A DNA stretch of 64,000 nucleotides from Piper betle (taxonomy: Eukaryota; Streptophyta; Magnoliopsida; Piperales; Piperaceae): assembly GCA_033002965.1 (NCBI GenBank), contig JAURVB010006673.1:1-64000 (forward strand), read 5' to 3'. Both the position numbers and the translations under genes were made by a program. Positions 38,744 to 50,688 of this stretch are shown piece after piece. The notes beneath the pieces were generated by a model, which made no database searches, was not told where the DNA came from, and saw only the letters and a program-made list of their open reading frames with translations. How positions within the stretch are numbered: position 1 is the first letter of the stretch; each line of letters begins with the position of its first letter.

Positions 38744-38895
38744 TGTAATGATCTAGCCCAAAGAGTGATGTAATAGGCTAAGTCATTGTTTCAAAAGTGG
38801 TTAACCAAGTTAAAAATTTATAGTTCATTCTCACTTATAAACAGGATCTTAGTTCAGTAGTTATTAAATGCGAGACTAAGTTGAATGATCTTACA
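38744..38895 (-). repeat. TRIM LTR 3
   Basis: 152 bp; shared between the short and the long internal domains. Confidence 0.8.
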
Positions 38896-40301
38896 ATCTA
38901 ACAATGTTGAAACTTTATTCATCACAAATTAAACATCTTAATGAATCCAACACAAAAAGAATCACTCAATTCTGAGTTGTATTGAGGTAGATATGAAATT
39001 TTAAAAGTTAATATGGCCAATGTATTTCCTTTATTAATTAGTGTCCCTCTTCCGTTCGACTTTGTACTAGTTATGACATTAAATAAAATTATACACATCT
39101 TTAAATATCATAAATCTTATTTATTTATTTATTTTTATTAATGGTTCCATCAAACTAAGTTGGTTTAATTGTCTCCACTTAAACCAATTTGCATATCAAA
39201 ATCTCAGGTTTTACATTCTCACCAACTTAAGGAATTTTTGTCCTCGAAAATAAGACAAGATTACTTAGAACATTTATTTATTATTAACTGATATTTCAAG
39301 TATATTTTCTTCAAGCAAAGGTACAGTCACTTCAAGCCTTGATTAAGTAAGGTTCACCATCCCATGACACTGTCACCTTGATCGCATACACCTATACACT
39401 CTAGGTAACACCTCAGATTATTGAAGGCTTCCCTACTACTCTTTTTAGCAAAGTGTCACTTGCACTTAACCAAACTTATAAGCTAAATATCATACCTAAA
39501 GAAAAATATACTTTAGAATATTCTAAAGACATCTTGAATTTATAAATAATTTATGAGATTAGTAACCTTTATTCACTCATTCCTATGAAGGCTTAGTAGT
39601 TTCTTCCATTGATTGTCTTGATCTTGAATGACATTCACTCACCAAGTGTCCAATTTTACCACATCTATTTTAGGCTCCCAACACCGATCATAATGACACT
39701 TACATTCCAACGGCCGTTCAACTTTTGTCTTCATCTTCTTTTGAGTGCTTCCAACTATGACGACTAGTAGTCTTTGCACTTCCCTCATTATCATATTTTG
39801 AATAGCTGTATTGCTTCAACCAAGTCTTTCATAGCCACTACTATTTGCATTGGCACACTATCTTTAGCCAATCCCTGAGATGCTAGAGGTTCTGACTTAT
39901 AATTCATCACTCTTTGATCTAAGTCAGCTTTAGGCATCGATGGAGGGACATTTTTCCTTCCCCCTAAGTCACTACCATGGTTTCCCTCTTGGTTCCCACA
40001 CGGAATTGGGCTTTAAACCATCTCCCAAATTGGAGGCTTCATCCCCACTTGAACTAATTGGCACCACCAATGTTTGCTCCACGTCCTCCATAACTTCTTT
40101 TAGTCCTTGTAGAAGATTAATTTATATGGCATTAATCTCAAGGCCTGGCAATCCTTGTCTAAAACATCCAAGTTAGCAACAAGATAATTTTTTAATGAAT
40201 ACCACAAAAATTTTGAAACCCTGGGACAGTGGACTCTTGTACATTTAATAAGGTATGGATATTTTGCAGAGTTACATGGAGCGATTGGCTTTGATACTAT
40301 C

Positions 40302-40453
40302 TGTAATGATTCAGCCTAAAGTGCAATGTAATAAACTAAGTCATCTCTTCAAAAGTGGTTAATTAAGTTGAAAATTCATAGTTGATTTCCATTTATAAAC
40401 ATGATCTTACCCCAATAGGTATTAAATGTGGGATTAAATTGATGGATCTCACA
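40302..40453 (-). repeat. TRIM LTR 4
   Basis: 152 bp; the 5' LTR in element sense, followed by the primer-binding site at about 40285-40298. Its outer edge abuts the second CCAAC. Confidence 0.8.
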
Positions 40454-42639
40454 CCAACATTGCCAACTATCTACCCTTCTTGCCAGCCCCAACATGCTGC
40501 TACCAAAGGTCTAGCGAGGCTGTATAGCCATGATGTATGATGCTGTTGTTATCAACGGTTCTTACAATTTCAGGCCTCTCAGACATTATTCTGTATTGAC
40601 CATTTGCAGACCAGAACAAAGCTGGACGTTTTATTTCCTCTTATCTAAATTTTGTCTTCTATTGGGAATTTAGCAGATTAAAAGACATTTTTTAGTGCTA
40701 CTATTTGCTGCTTGTTGCTTTTTGTTCAATGAGGGTGTACATCTAATTTGATGTTCCATGCACAAAGTGAGTTGTAAAAATACAAACCTTCAAGACCACT
40801 AAGGGGTGAGAAAACATCATTTACGAGAGGTGTTCTTGATGGAAGAAGTATTCTTCGATCTTTTTTAACCGAGTATGCTTTGAACTTTAGAAGAGGGTTG
40901 GAAGTTGATTTTCACTATGAGAAGAAGCAGATGAAGTTTTCTTCAGGGGATGGAATTGGAGAGGATGAGAAGATGAAGATATTTTTGCCATATAAATTTA
41001 TCACTTAAACTTACCAAATACAGTGCATTTGATCAAAATCCAACTACCGTAATAACGCTGCTCAGAAAAGTTTTATGAGCTGCAGCTCACGCTAAGAACA
41101 CATAATGAAATTAAAATCCACTTTTAAGATGGAAACATTTGATAATGGATAAAATTGCCCTTTTTGAACCAGAGTAAAATATATATGTCAATCTGTGATT
41201 CTATATAGACTTGGCTTAAATTAAAATCTTGCTAGGGTTACCGTAGAAACATGAACAATTTTATATGATTTGACCATGAATCTGAAACCTAAGGTATTGT
41301 TTCTGAATCTCTTTGGCTCAGAGTTGCTGTCTGATTGGTTCTTTCTTTACATAGTTTTATTTTTGCTTCCTATCATGGTCAAATGGCAGCCTAGTAATGG
41401 TTTTGTGTTATTAAGTTAGCTCTTCATGAGTACCCTTGATGCGTAGTGCTATTATTCAATGGATCCAGTATATTATTTATATTTACAATGTATGCTACCT
41501 ATGTAGACTATTTATATATGTAGGATATGCATGTTTTTGTATTTATTTTGTAGAGTGGCATTGAAATACAAAATTGCAACATCTCATTGAAGGTCTCCTG
41601 TTGCGGATCCCTCATTAAAAGGAATGATATGTGGCTTAAAGCTTGACTCCAGTGAGAAACAATTGGCACTTATTTATCTTGCTGCTGTACAGGCAATTGC
41701 CTATGGCACGCGCCATATTGTGGAGCACTGTAACTCTCCTGGCCACAAGGTGATTCGACCATTTTACCTAAGAACGTCCCTCAACTTGGATCCAGTTTCC
41801 GTTTAAGCATATAGATCGCAATCATAATTTCCTTCACTTCATAACGTGTAGATCAAACCTCTTCTTGCTTGTGGCGGTCTTTCCAAGAACAATCTATACG
41901 TTCAGGAGCATGCAGATATTATATAGGTGAAATGCTCACGATCTTCTTTTGGCACTCTGCTCGATAGTCGTGAACTCATTAACTTTTTCTTCCATTCATG
42001 AACTTGTTCTAATGCATATTATTCTGTTTACGTGTCGGATGCCCTATAATTTTACCCAGAGAAATCGAATCTGTCCTATTAGGTGCTGCCATCTTTGGCG
42101 CTGTTGCTGCATAAAGGTACTCTTCCCTTCATAGTGTCATGAAGGCACTTAATGCTGCTGGACAGGTATGCAAATCAATAAAAAGAAAAATTAACTCCTT
42201 GAAGATACAACCCTGTTAAGTTTGTTAATGGCTTTAATTACGCTGAAGTTCTGTCTTACCATGTTTTTGCCAGGCCATCTATCCATCGAAAGACCTTAGA
42301 GTAAAGAAATACCATGATGCGAAGTATAAAGTTTTTCATCAAATGCGTGAGGAGCAGCTTGCTCACCGGTCTGTTGTCGAAGAAGCTTAGATAATGTGAA
42401 TGGATCATGCATTCAAGTAGAAGCTTGCTCAGGGGTCTGTTGAAAGAATGTAGATAAGGAACTCAAATGACTCGGTTCAGACTTCAGAGGTAATAACTGG
42501 AATTCATCGTATGATAAATCGTCTAATTTTAATACGCAAGTATTTTTCCTGAAAAAATGAGGAGTTCATATAGGAGAGTTCCACCAAAATCAATAGATCG
42601 TTCCAGCTATATGGGTGTCATTACTTGACAAATTTAAGA

Positions 42640-44010
42640 TTAAAATATGGAAAATAAATATTTTAATCCATGCATAGAAATTTTTGGCAGGGAAAGCAAT
42701 CGCATGTACAGTCCCTCAGGTACACCTTCCTTCTTGAATATCACCTTGTCCTTCGCTTTCTTAAAATCGGCATGCGTGACCTTAAAAAGACCAACAGAAA
42801 AATGCAGGCTCAGCATCTTAGAAGCGTTGGAGGGAAAAAACAAAAGGATGAAGAAGAAGAAAGAAATAAAAAACAAAAGTATAACTAGCTCAATTCTTGC
42901 AGGAGATGAAGATAAAGAGAGACTACATACAAGAAGGTTCGGCGGTAGCAGGACGCAAAACTTTACCTTCCGTAGACTCTCCCTAAGAGCAAGTAATCCA
43001 GGCTCTGTACATATATGGCCTTAAATATCTGCCCCAGAAAATTCATCTTTTGGCATCACAAATTCTTTCCATTGCTACGAAGAAAAAATTTTTTTTTCTA
43101 GTTTGACATCGTCAGCTAAGGTCATCCTCGATGTGTGAACCTGAAATGAAATATAAAGCCGATCATTTGGTCAAATTACTGGATTAATCGAATTGAAATA
43201 ATTTGGTTAATCAAATAAAAATCAAATTACAATTGATAATCAAATAGATCAAACTAAATTAATTTGTTTGGTTTGATTTTAACCAAACTCTAACTAAACT
43301 AACCAATCTAATAAATAATGTTTTTTTATCATTAGTAGTATTTATTTTTTAGTGTTTATTTTAATTATTTTTAAGTTTTATTTATGAAATAAAAAATTAT
43401 TAGCACACATTTAAGGATAATTGCAAACTTATTATGAAAAGTTATATAAATAATGTTTTAATTTGGGATATTGGATAATAGGTAAATAATATATAATATA
43501 ATAAACTTCCGTCTCAATAAATAAGTTATTTTTAATAAGTTCAATCAAAATAATGATTTTATAAACTTTTAATATATATCATAATGACTAAAAAATAAAT
43601 AATGATATATGTACAACATTGAAGAAAGAAAGTGAAAAAATTATGCGAATAAGATTTTTTTTCATTTATTGGTTTATTTAGTTTAATTGGTTTCGACCTA
43701 AAACTGACCAAACTAACCGGATTAAATTTGGTTGATTTTTTATTTTAGTCAAACAATGACCAAACAAAACTAGCACTGAACCGAACTACCGAAATGGATT
43801 TGGTTAGGTTGGTTCCAAACGATTAGCACCTCTATTGAAATATTTCCCATGGTCAATTCGTTATAGGAAAAGATACAATGGCAAAAATTGTAGGACTGAT
43901 AAAAGCACGCAGAAGGTGCGTCTCCCTGATTTATATCAGGAAGGGATAATTCAATTTTCCTATCAATTCGAGCAGGCCCAAGCAAGGTCAAGGCTTTTAA
44001 TTCAATTTGA
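42640..44010 (-). pseudogene. RPT2: 3' part of a 26S proteasome ATPase subunit RPT2 gene, decayed
   Basis: RPT2 is one of six AAA-ATPases of the 19S proteasome base. Four remnants lie in order on the minus strand. LLGPARIDRKIELSLPDIN (about 43990-43935) corresponds to the LLRPGRIDRKIEFPLPDI arginine-finger region. VHTSRMTLADDVKL is at 43139-43098. KEFVMPKDEFSGADI and ICTEPGLLALRESLRK lie between 43065 and 42967. VTHADFKKAKDKV..EGVPEGLYM is at 42780-42703. Lesions: frameshifts around GADI (an extra T and an extra AT near 43010-43022), a one-base gain in the exon at about 43925, one Lys of the usual KKKEG lost, and the stop replaced by CGA (42702-42700), which would bury the C-terminal Leu-Tyr-X motif needed for docking. 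Upstream exons with the Walker motifs are absent. A MITE sits in one intron. Confidence 0.85.
43154..43834. mobile_element. hAT-type MITE in an RPT2 pseudogene intron
   Basis: The right end reversed reads TAGAGGTGCTAATCGTTTGG. The left end (TAAAGCCGATCATTTGG) matches it imperfectly. Flanks are ATGAAATA (43146-43153) and TTGAAATA (43835-43842), 7 of 8 identical, as expected for an 8-bp hAT duplication. The interior has many TTTGGTTTGAT/AACCAAAC motifs and no coding region. Confidence 0.65.
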
Positions 44011-44049
44011 TGGAACATAATTCAATTAAATAAATAGAATTAATAATTT

Positions 44050-46750
44050 TATAAATTCATCTCAAGTCACACAAAAATAACCAATAATCTTTGTAATAAT
44101 TTTTGTGCAATTAACTAGTTTTCATTTAATTACTAGCCTTTTTTTATAAATATCTTTTTACATGCAAGTTCCTCATACTCAACATATGTGATCAATTAGC
44201 CCAATATCCATTGGCTCTACTTAAGTCACCTACTTGATGAAATTAAGTGCTTAATCTATACTAGTATATCAAATAATCCAACGAACATGACATGACTTGT
44301 TAACACGTGACCGTGCCTACATGGTTTGGTAGACAATTTACCTTATCCGTTTGCCTTTTCTCTTGTGATTTACTTTTACCGAATACTTTTTTACCGTTTG
44401 TAGACACTAGGCGTTAATCCCCATCACCATAATTAATTTAATCAACCACCCAATAATTCAAATTACCTTTTTCAGAATTATGACTTTATACAAAAAATTT
44501 TTTAACTCATAGGCGAAATTATTAAATACATAATATAAGCATTATCAAGAGAAACTGCATAATACAAGTATTGTTACCAGCAAATCTGGTTACACCTGAG
44601 GGCATCGGCAAGAATGGATGTAAAATTGAGCAATCAAAGATGAAGACGTGGTTAAAATTGCCCCGATTATTTGACAAGAAAAACAATGACGTGGTTGTTT
44701 TTATCCATGTCAGAAAAAATTATCAGAAACACAAGAGTGCTAAGAAAATAGAGGCTGTAAGTGATATATTTTTGAAAATCGAGGTGTAAGTAATACTTTG
44801 TGCAAGAGCAGGCAATGTAAATAATTCTTACTCTTTTGTTTTGGAAGGGACGGAGTGTTTTTTGTTGAGCTTTTTACTCGAAAAGGAAAACTTTTTAATC
44901 TTACAAGTTGGTGGGAAAAACAAACCTAATTGCTAGAAAAAGATAAAATACAAATTGTCTAAAATATTTTTATTCAAAAAATTAAAATAATATTTATTAA
45001 AATTATTAAAAAAAATGAAATAGGGGCGGCTAGAACCCAGCTGCCCAAGGTTGGGGTGCCTGGATGCTGGCCGCCATAGGCCGCCCTAGACTAAGGTGGC
45101 CGGATCTGGATATTCTAGGCTTGGGTCGGGATCTGGCTGCCCATGCGTAATTTTTTTAAAAGTTTTTATATTATAAAACTAATGGCAATTTAGTCATTAT
45201 AATATAAATTCCCTTTTTGTATTCAATTTTAAGTCTCCCATCACCAGATAATATTAAAAAATTCTCCTTTTTTTTGGTAAAAATCTCCCTTTTGTTCTTT
45301 CTTTGGGATTTATGGGCATGATGTGCCCTTAGACTCATGCTACTTTTTATACTAAAAAATTATTTTCTTCATTTATTATATACAAATTAAAATTAAATTA
45401 CATTTTATCAAGAACTAGCATAGTATTCGCCACGGATCATGAGCAAATAAATATTTCATTTTTAAATTGTAATTACAAATATTTTTAGACAAAATAGATT
45501 AATATATAAATAGATTAAATTATGCATTAATTCCTATTGAAAAATTCTTTTAAAACCATTATAATAAAAATAATTATTATAATTTTTTTAAAAAATAACT
45601 ACTAGAGAATTTTAATAAAAAATAAGATGGTACATATAAATATGTAGAATATTGGAGGTACAGTGCAATTATAAATATTGAATTAAGAAAAAAATGAATA
45701 AGTTAAAAAAATTGTGATTGTAAATTTGAAATAAAATAAAATTAAAATAAATTTTTTATATTCTATGTAATTATTTTATTATTATATTATAACAAAGGAA
45801 AACTCATTTTTGTTTGTCATATGCCTTTCATTGCCCAACGTCTTTTATTAATTCACCTAAATTTTGTGTCTTTTATTATTATTTTATAATTTTAAACTTT
45901 CTATTAGTAAGAAAGTCTATATATGTGTAATTATTTTATAATTTTATAATAATTCCAATCGGTTTAAACCGTTGGTGTTGTCTAATGGTCCATATATAGC
46001 ATTGCCTTTAAAATAAATCTAATCTAAGTCATTAATCTAGTTTAATAGTTTATATAGTTTTGCATCTAAAATTCTCTAAATTAAAAATTATATACATAAA
46101 AAAACTATAAAATCCAAGCTTCTCCTAGGATTTGACCTTGTTGACTCAATTTGGTTCGGTTTGATTTGATCTGATTGAAGCTACGTTGATTTATTAATTA
46201 AATGTTAAAAGCATTCGATTATTCAATCAATATTTATATTGAATTGTTTACTGGACTATTTGTTATGCTAAGGAGACTGGTACATATATTGTACTTTGAG
46301 GGACGTCTATGATTTTTCTCTATATTTTCGGAGCATTATACGATGTGCATGCTGATCGGTACAATTGCGGGGTATCTGCGATGTTTTGCAGTTTATTGTG
46401 ATTTCTGGACCATGGAGTATCCAGATGGTTTTGCTGCAGTTGCAACTTTGATTCTCCTCGTCGATCTGGTTTAGATGGTATATAACATGTATACTTATCT
46501 TCGGCAACCATATGCCAACACATGTCCCGAGGCTGCCACATGTCAAGCATGCATGAGGACACAAAAAATTATAAAATTACCATTTAATCACTCCTACACC
46601 CAACCCATTTCCCTTGTTTTCCCTCCCACCGATCGTGGGATTTGTGATTTGTTTTCGGCCAACAATACGTCGTCAGTAGGTTGCCGTTCATGATGTTGTG
46701 TCCTTCAATCGGTAGCCGGCCATGCTGCCCACCTCCCCTCCCCCAGTACC
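44050..46750. other. AT-rich intergenic region, no gene
   Basis: Long A/T-rich sequence. One GC-rich fragment at 45020-45150 (GGCCGCC, GGGTCGGGATCTGG) resembles LTR leader pieces. A 72-codon frame at 44571-44789 has no recognisable domain. Confidence 0.5.
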
Positions 46751-46760
46751 CTATCAGGAC

Positions 46761-47230
46761 TGTTAGATCTCCCAATTTAATTTTACATTTAATATTTTTT
46801 AGAATAAAATCAAGTTTATTAGTAAAGATTTGCTTAGTAATCTTAAAGTTGGTTAACCAAGTTTTTGAATAGATGACTCACGTCTATTATGTTGCACTAT
46901 GAACCAGATCGTTATAATTAATATTAAAGCCAATTTTGGGGCCGTATTGGATAGTGGACTAGATTTGGGAAGTGGGCTAGGATGTTGGACACAAGTCAAG
47001 TAGGATGTGGGCTAGGCAGTTAGACACTGATCAAGTATAGGAATGTCGATAAAGAAATTTCTTAAGGTGGGTGAATTATAAGATCACCCAACTTAGTCTC
47101 ACGTCTAATACCTCTTAGAGTAAGATTTAGTATATTAGTAGGGATGTACATAACAATCTTTAAGTTACTTAATCAAGCTTTTAAAGGGATGATTAGGCCT
47201 ATTATGTTATACTTTGAGTCGAGTTGTTAC
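46761..47230 (+). mobile_element. TRIM copy (LTR-internal-LTR), same family as the kinase-intron array
   Basis: LTRs of about 155 bp (46761-46916 and 47077-47230) flank a 160-bp internal domain that starts with a decayed tRNA-Met primer-binding site (TAATATTAAAGCCAA, about 46919). Orientation is opposite to the array at 38145-40453. No target duplication could be read because further TRIM pieces follow directly. Confidence 0.7.
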
Positions 47231-47680
47231 CGTTTAATAAATTAGTTATTACACCGAGAGGTATTGGATATGAGACTAAGTTAGGGAATGTACAATCCAC
47301 CTACCTTAGGAAACTTAATTTTCGAAATTCCTACACTTGGCCCGTGTCCAGCACCCTTGCCTATGTCCCTAGGCCAGCCTACCATCCAATACGGTCCCTA
47401 ATTGGCTATCATACTAACTATAACGAGCCGGCCCAAAGTGCAATACCTACGTCCCTCTTCAAAAGCTTAATTAACTAATTTGAAAATTGTTGTACACATC
47501 CACAAATTAACTCGATCTTACTCTATGAGGTATTAGATGCGAGACTACCCCCAATACCTCATGGAGTAAGATCTAGCTTATTACTGAGGATGTACATAAT
47601 GATCTTCAAGTTGGTTAACCAAGCTATTGAATGGATATTTTAGGCTCATCATGTTGCATTTTGGACCTGGTCATTACGAG
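47231..47680. repeat. TRIM fragments in inverted arrangement
   Basis: An antisense LTR piece (to 47294), an antisense internal domain with the reversed primer-binding site (about 47402-47420) and an antisense LTR (from 47421) run into a sense LTR piece (to about 47680). The junction is a near-perfect palindrome: GATCTTACTCTATGAGGTAT at 47514 pairs with ATACCTCATGGAGTAAGATC ending near 47571. The diverged arms extend about 140 bp on each side. Confidence 0.7.
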
Positions 47681-47750
47681 CACGACGGTGGATTGGTGTC
47701 CCATTCGCCAGGAATTTATCCCGAAAATGGCAGCTCTAATCATGGCCGCT

Positions 47751-50688
47751 TATAAAACCCACGATTCGAGTCAGGGTTTATATTCAGAACCGGTCGGTTT
47801 GACCGTTATTTTTGAGTCGAGTCAGTTTCAGAACACGTGTACTGAGCCGATGCCGGTCACATGTATGAGCAATGAGGGTCATGCATACCCAAGTATATGA
47901 TGATAACGTCATGAACACAGCAGAACAGAATGAGTTATCAGAATATATGAGAGTATGCCACTTACGTTTTTTTTATTTTTATATATAGTAGATCGTAGAA
48001 TTAGTTTTAAGTCATTTACCGCATTAGGGACTATTACGGGCAGTTTGGGTGGGTTGATAGTTCTAGAGCATATCATTATCATGTTTTGGTGTTGTTTGAT
48101 TTTATGAGATTTTTCCCAATTTTTTTAGAATTTAATACGAGTTAGTTATTATTCTTGACTCGAGACGGAGTCAGGTTAAGTCTTATTTACAAGTTTGCCA
48201 CCCAGTTATTTTCTCCCTCCCCCGACACTTTCTTCTTCCTTCCCGTCACCTTTTTCTTGCTGTCATCGCTGTCACCGCGGCCGACGCCACCTTGCCACCG
48301 ATCGTCTCAGCGAGGCCTCGCCGTGGCGTTGCCGTGCCGCCCCGAACGCCTCCGGCCATCGTCCGGCCTCTACGACACGGACCGCCACGACTAGCGTCGC
48401 GCCCGCATTGCTCTTCCGTCTCCAATCACACCACCGGCAACCGTCACCACTGCAATCCAGCTGTAGCCTCGACACCCTCGACCACCTAGCGACATTCCCT
48501 GACCGGAGCGGAGGCCATCGCCGCCCAGGCCTGCTGGATCTAGCTACCCATCGTCGCCGGCCATATTTTTACCATTTTTTGGCAAGCCGCCACCTCTGCC
48601 GACCATGTTGATGTCGTAGACGCTTCGGGCTCGCCGAGCCAGTTCCAATAGTACCCAATATGACCCCTATCCAACTAGTAGACGCCGCCGACGATTGCCG
48701 CCGGAAAACCGCCAGAACTTGCCGGAAAACCGCCAGAACTTGCCAGAAAATCAGATTCACCGGAGTTTGTCGGATCTTCTGCGGAGCTCATCCAGTCGAT
48801 CCCAATTGAACTTCGGATGCTGATGAGCGCCGAATTCGAGCTCTGGGACGCGCGACGAAACCCTAGTCGTCACCGATTGCCGATGACATGAGGTATAATT
48901 ACCTCCGAGTTAGTTATTTAAAATTGATGATTGTTAGCACAACATGCTAGGATTGAATAATTGTCATGATAAATGTATGAGTATGAGTGCAGTGATGATT
49001 GCATGATGCAATTAATTGGGAATGAATAGTGAGTGATCTAATGAGGTAGATCGAGTTTGAGCATGCTAATCGAGTATGACGTAACTTAGAAAAATAGTAT
49101 AAAATTGGTATGAATAGGATGACTTAGAATTATTTTTACATTATGATTATTTGACTGTTGATGGGTGTTATTCATATTGTGTGTGATGGTCATTGAGTTT
49201 GATGCATCATTTAGTTAGCGAGCGTTAGTATTTAGTTTTGATGTGTAGGTACGAAGTAGGAGCTACCGCCTAAGCGCGATGACACGCTTGGAGCTTCTAC
49301 CAAGTCCGTTTAGGACTCGTCTCTATTTTACGTTCTCTTCTATTGTATGTTTATTTTATTTACTTGCAGGACGGGTTAAGTGGCGTTTTATTGGATCCCA
49401 CTTAACTCGGGCCATTTAATCGAACAGCTTTTCGGATTAATAACCCCTCGAGGATGATTTCGAAAACAAGATCCACCACAAGTTGCCTTCGGGCCCATTA
49501 TATAAATCCCTACCCAGCCCTATATATATGTAGTTTTCGCGTTTTCAGTGAGACGAGAGATGGAGAAACCGACTGCACGTACCATGAGCGGATGCCGTGA
49601 CAGTCAAAGCGGGCTCTAGATTAGTGCCAGCGGACTGTTCCATTCCCAAGGGATCCTAACAACTCCGCGTTTGAGTTCCTCACACCTGGAGAACGTGGAG
49701 GTTTACGGGTACTGTTTAGTACAGCGTATGTCCAGACTTATGGTTCAAAGGGTACTAAAAGCCACTGCCTGAGAGGACTCGGCCTTTGCGCTCAAGGCCA
49801 AGAGAAATATGGAGGTAAGGAGAGGGCTTAGGATTTGAGACCAGAAAATGAAGTAAGAAAATGCAGAGAGCGGCATCAGCAGCATCAGGTCAGTAAGTTC
49901 GGGATGCTACCAGGTCTGTAGCCCAATGGCTCCTCAGTAGTGCCCTTCAGAGTGTTCACGTGGAGTATATGATGTTTTCTTTCATATGAGAGTTTGCTCT
50001 CATAGCCAGCTTGTTATAGTTATTTTATTTTCTAGACCAGTAACACTTGTTACTGACGTGTTTTTATACTATATGTAAGTAATAATTACGAGTTGGAGGA
50101 GCTAGCTTGGACGGAGGAGCACTATTGTCGCTTGCACACATGTCAATTGATAGAGTGGTTAATATTCTATTTATGATGCTATTATATTGTGAATGTTGTG
50201 AAATGCTAAGACATGATAGGATATGATTAAATACAATCAGATGATGTGACGTGATGAAAAGGTAAGACATGATGACAAGAGGTGAAATGTGATCAGAGCG
50301 CGCAGTGGAAGTGTGGTGGGTTGAAACCCAAGTTCCATAATGAGTATACAATATATTAGATTATGTGTGATTGAAATTGTTGATGTATGCATATATTTGT
50401 ATATGTTTTTTTGACAGTAATTGCACTTTTAAGTGAGATTCTGTCCGTTTTATTTTAGAATTTTTATTGAGTTTGATCGTAATTGTATTGGTGTATACTT
50501 TGAATTGCATCTCATTCATGTAGTACCATGTTAGGGTTTGTGCATTCATCCATGCATTGCAAGTTGTATCTTCATCTTAAGACACCGAGATTGGATCCGC
50601 ATGAGTTAGGTTCGGGTTAGCCGACCTAGCCGGGGCCTGTAACATGCTGGTTTGGTTCACTAGCGTGAACCGGATTTGGGGTGTTACA
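47751..50688 (+). mobile_element. Long solo LTR, 2.94 kb
   Basis: Starts TATAAAACCC (TGTAAAACCC with one transition) and ends GGGGTGTTACA. Flanks are CCGCT (47746-47750) and CTGCT (50689-50693), a 5-bp duplication with one C/T difference. No internal domain or partner LTR adjoins it, hence solo. A TATA-like element at 49521-49530 is used as the polarity guide for the family (TATATAAG in the copy at 56398-59559). A GC-rich block (48200-48860) gives meaningless long frames. Confidence 0.8.
49521..49530 (+). promoter_or_regulatory. Putative LTR promoter TATA element
   Basis: CCTATATATATG in a conserved stretch. The equivalent position is TATATAAG on the minus strand of 56398-59559 (near 57641) and an expanded AT repeat in 13900-16539 and 51201-53937. 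Confidence 0.4.

Larger units (their letters stand above)
38145..40453 (-). mobile_element. Four-LTR non-autonomous retrotransposon array (TRIM/gag-type) within one TSD
   Basis: Four 152-153-bp LTRs (38145-38296, 38453-38605, 38744-38895, 40302-40453) alternate with two short internal domains (~156 and ~138 bp) and one of 1.4 kb. On the minus strand each LTR starts TGTGAGATC or TGTAAGATC and ends TTACA or a variant. It is followed after GAT by a primer-binding site related to initiator tRNA-Met (TGGTATCAGAGCCA; here for example GGTATCAGACC and TAGTATCAAAGCCA). The whole array is flanked by CCAAC at 38140-38144 and CCAAC at 40454-40458. The long internal domain has only short frames (for example MPKADLDQRVMNYKSEP at about 39940-39890) that could be gag remnants. 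Confidence 0.85.
32747..42390 (+). pseudogene. FGGY-family carbohydrate kinase (D-ribulose kinase type), 15 exons, many lesions
   Basis: FGGY kinases phosphorylate sugars and polyols; this subfamily (yeast YDR109c, plant FGGY kinase) is linked to D-ribulose. Exons: about 32747-32873, 33619-33698, 33891-34008, 34099-34277, 34834-34916, 35337-35521, 36196-36258, 36382-36489, 36559-36678, 36763-36882, 37277-37398, 41593-41749, 41852-41926, 42037-42165, 42274-42390. Signatures: [106 protein letters not shown] and ALNAAGQ. Lesions: no in-frame ATG after TAA at 32744; acceptor AG lost before exons 4 (AC, 34097), 6 (TG, 35335), 8 (TG, 36380) and 14 (42035); TAG 35425; +1 in CCC 36222-36224; -1 in T-run 36417-36421; TGA 36480; +1 in exon 11 near 37357; TAG 41924; TAA 42112. 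Introns are retained, so it is not a retrocopy. Confidence 0.93.

Noticed and set aside
42647..43024. 125-codon plus-strand frame
   Set aside because: Antisense shadow of the RPT2 exons, which account for the sequence on the minus strand.
48195..48611. Long Pro/Arg-rich frames in GC-rich blocks of the long LTRs (also 53198-53530 and 60468-61114)
   Set aside because: Every LTR copy has such a block at the same relative position, but the frames and residues differ between copies. This is LTR composition, not genes.
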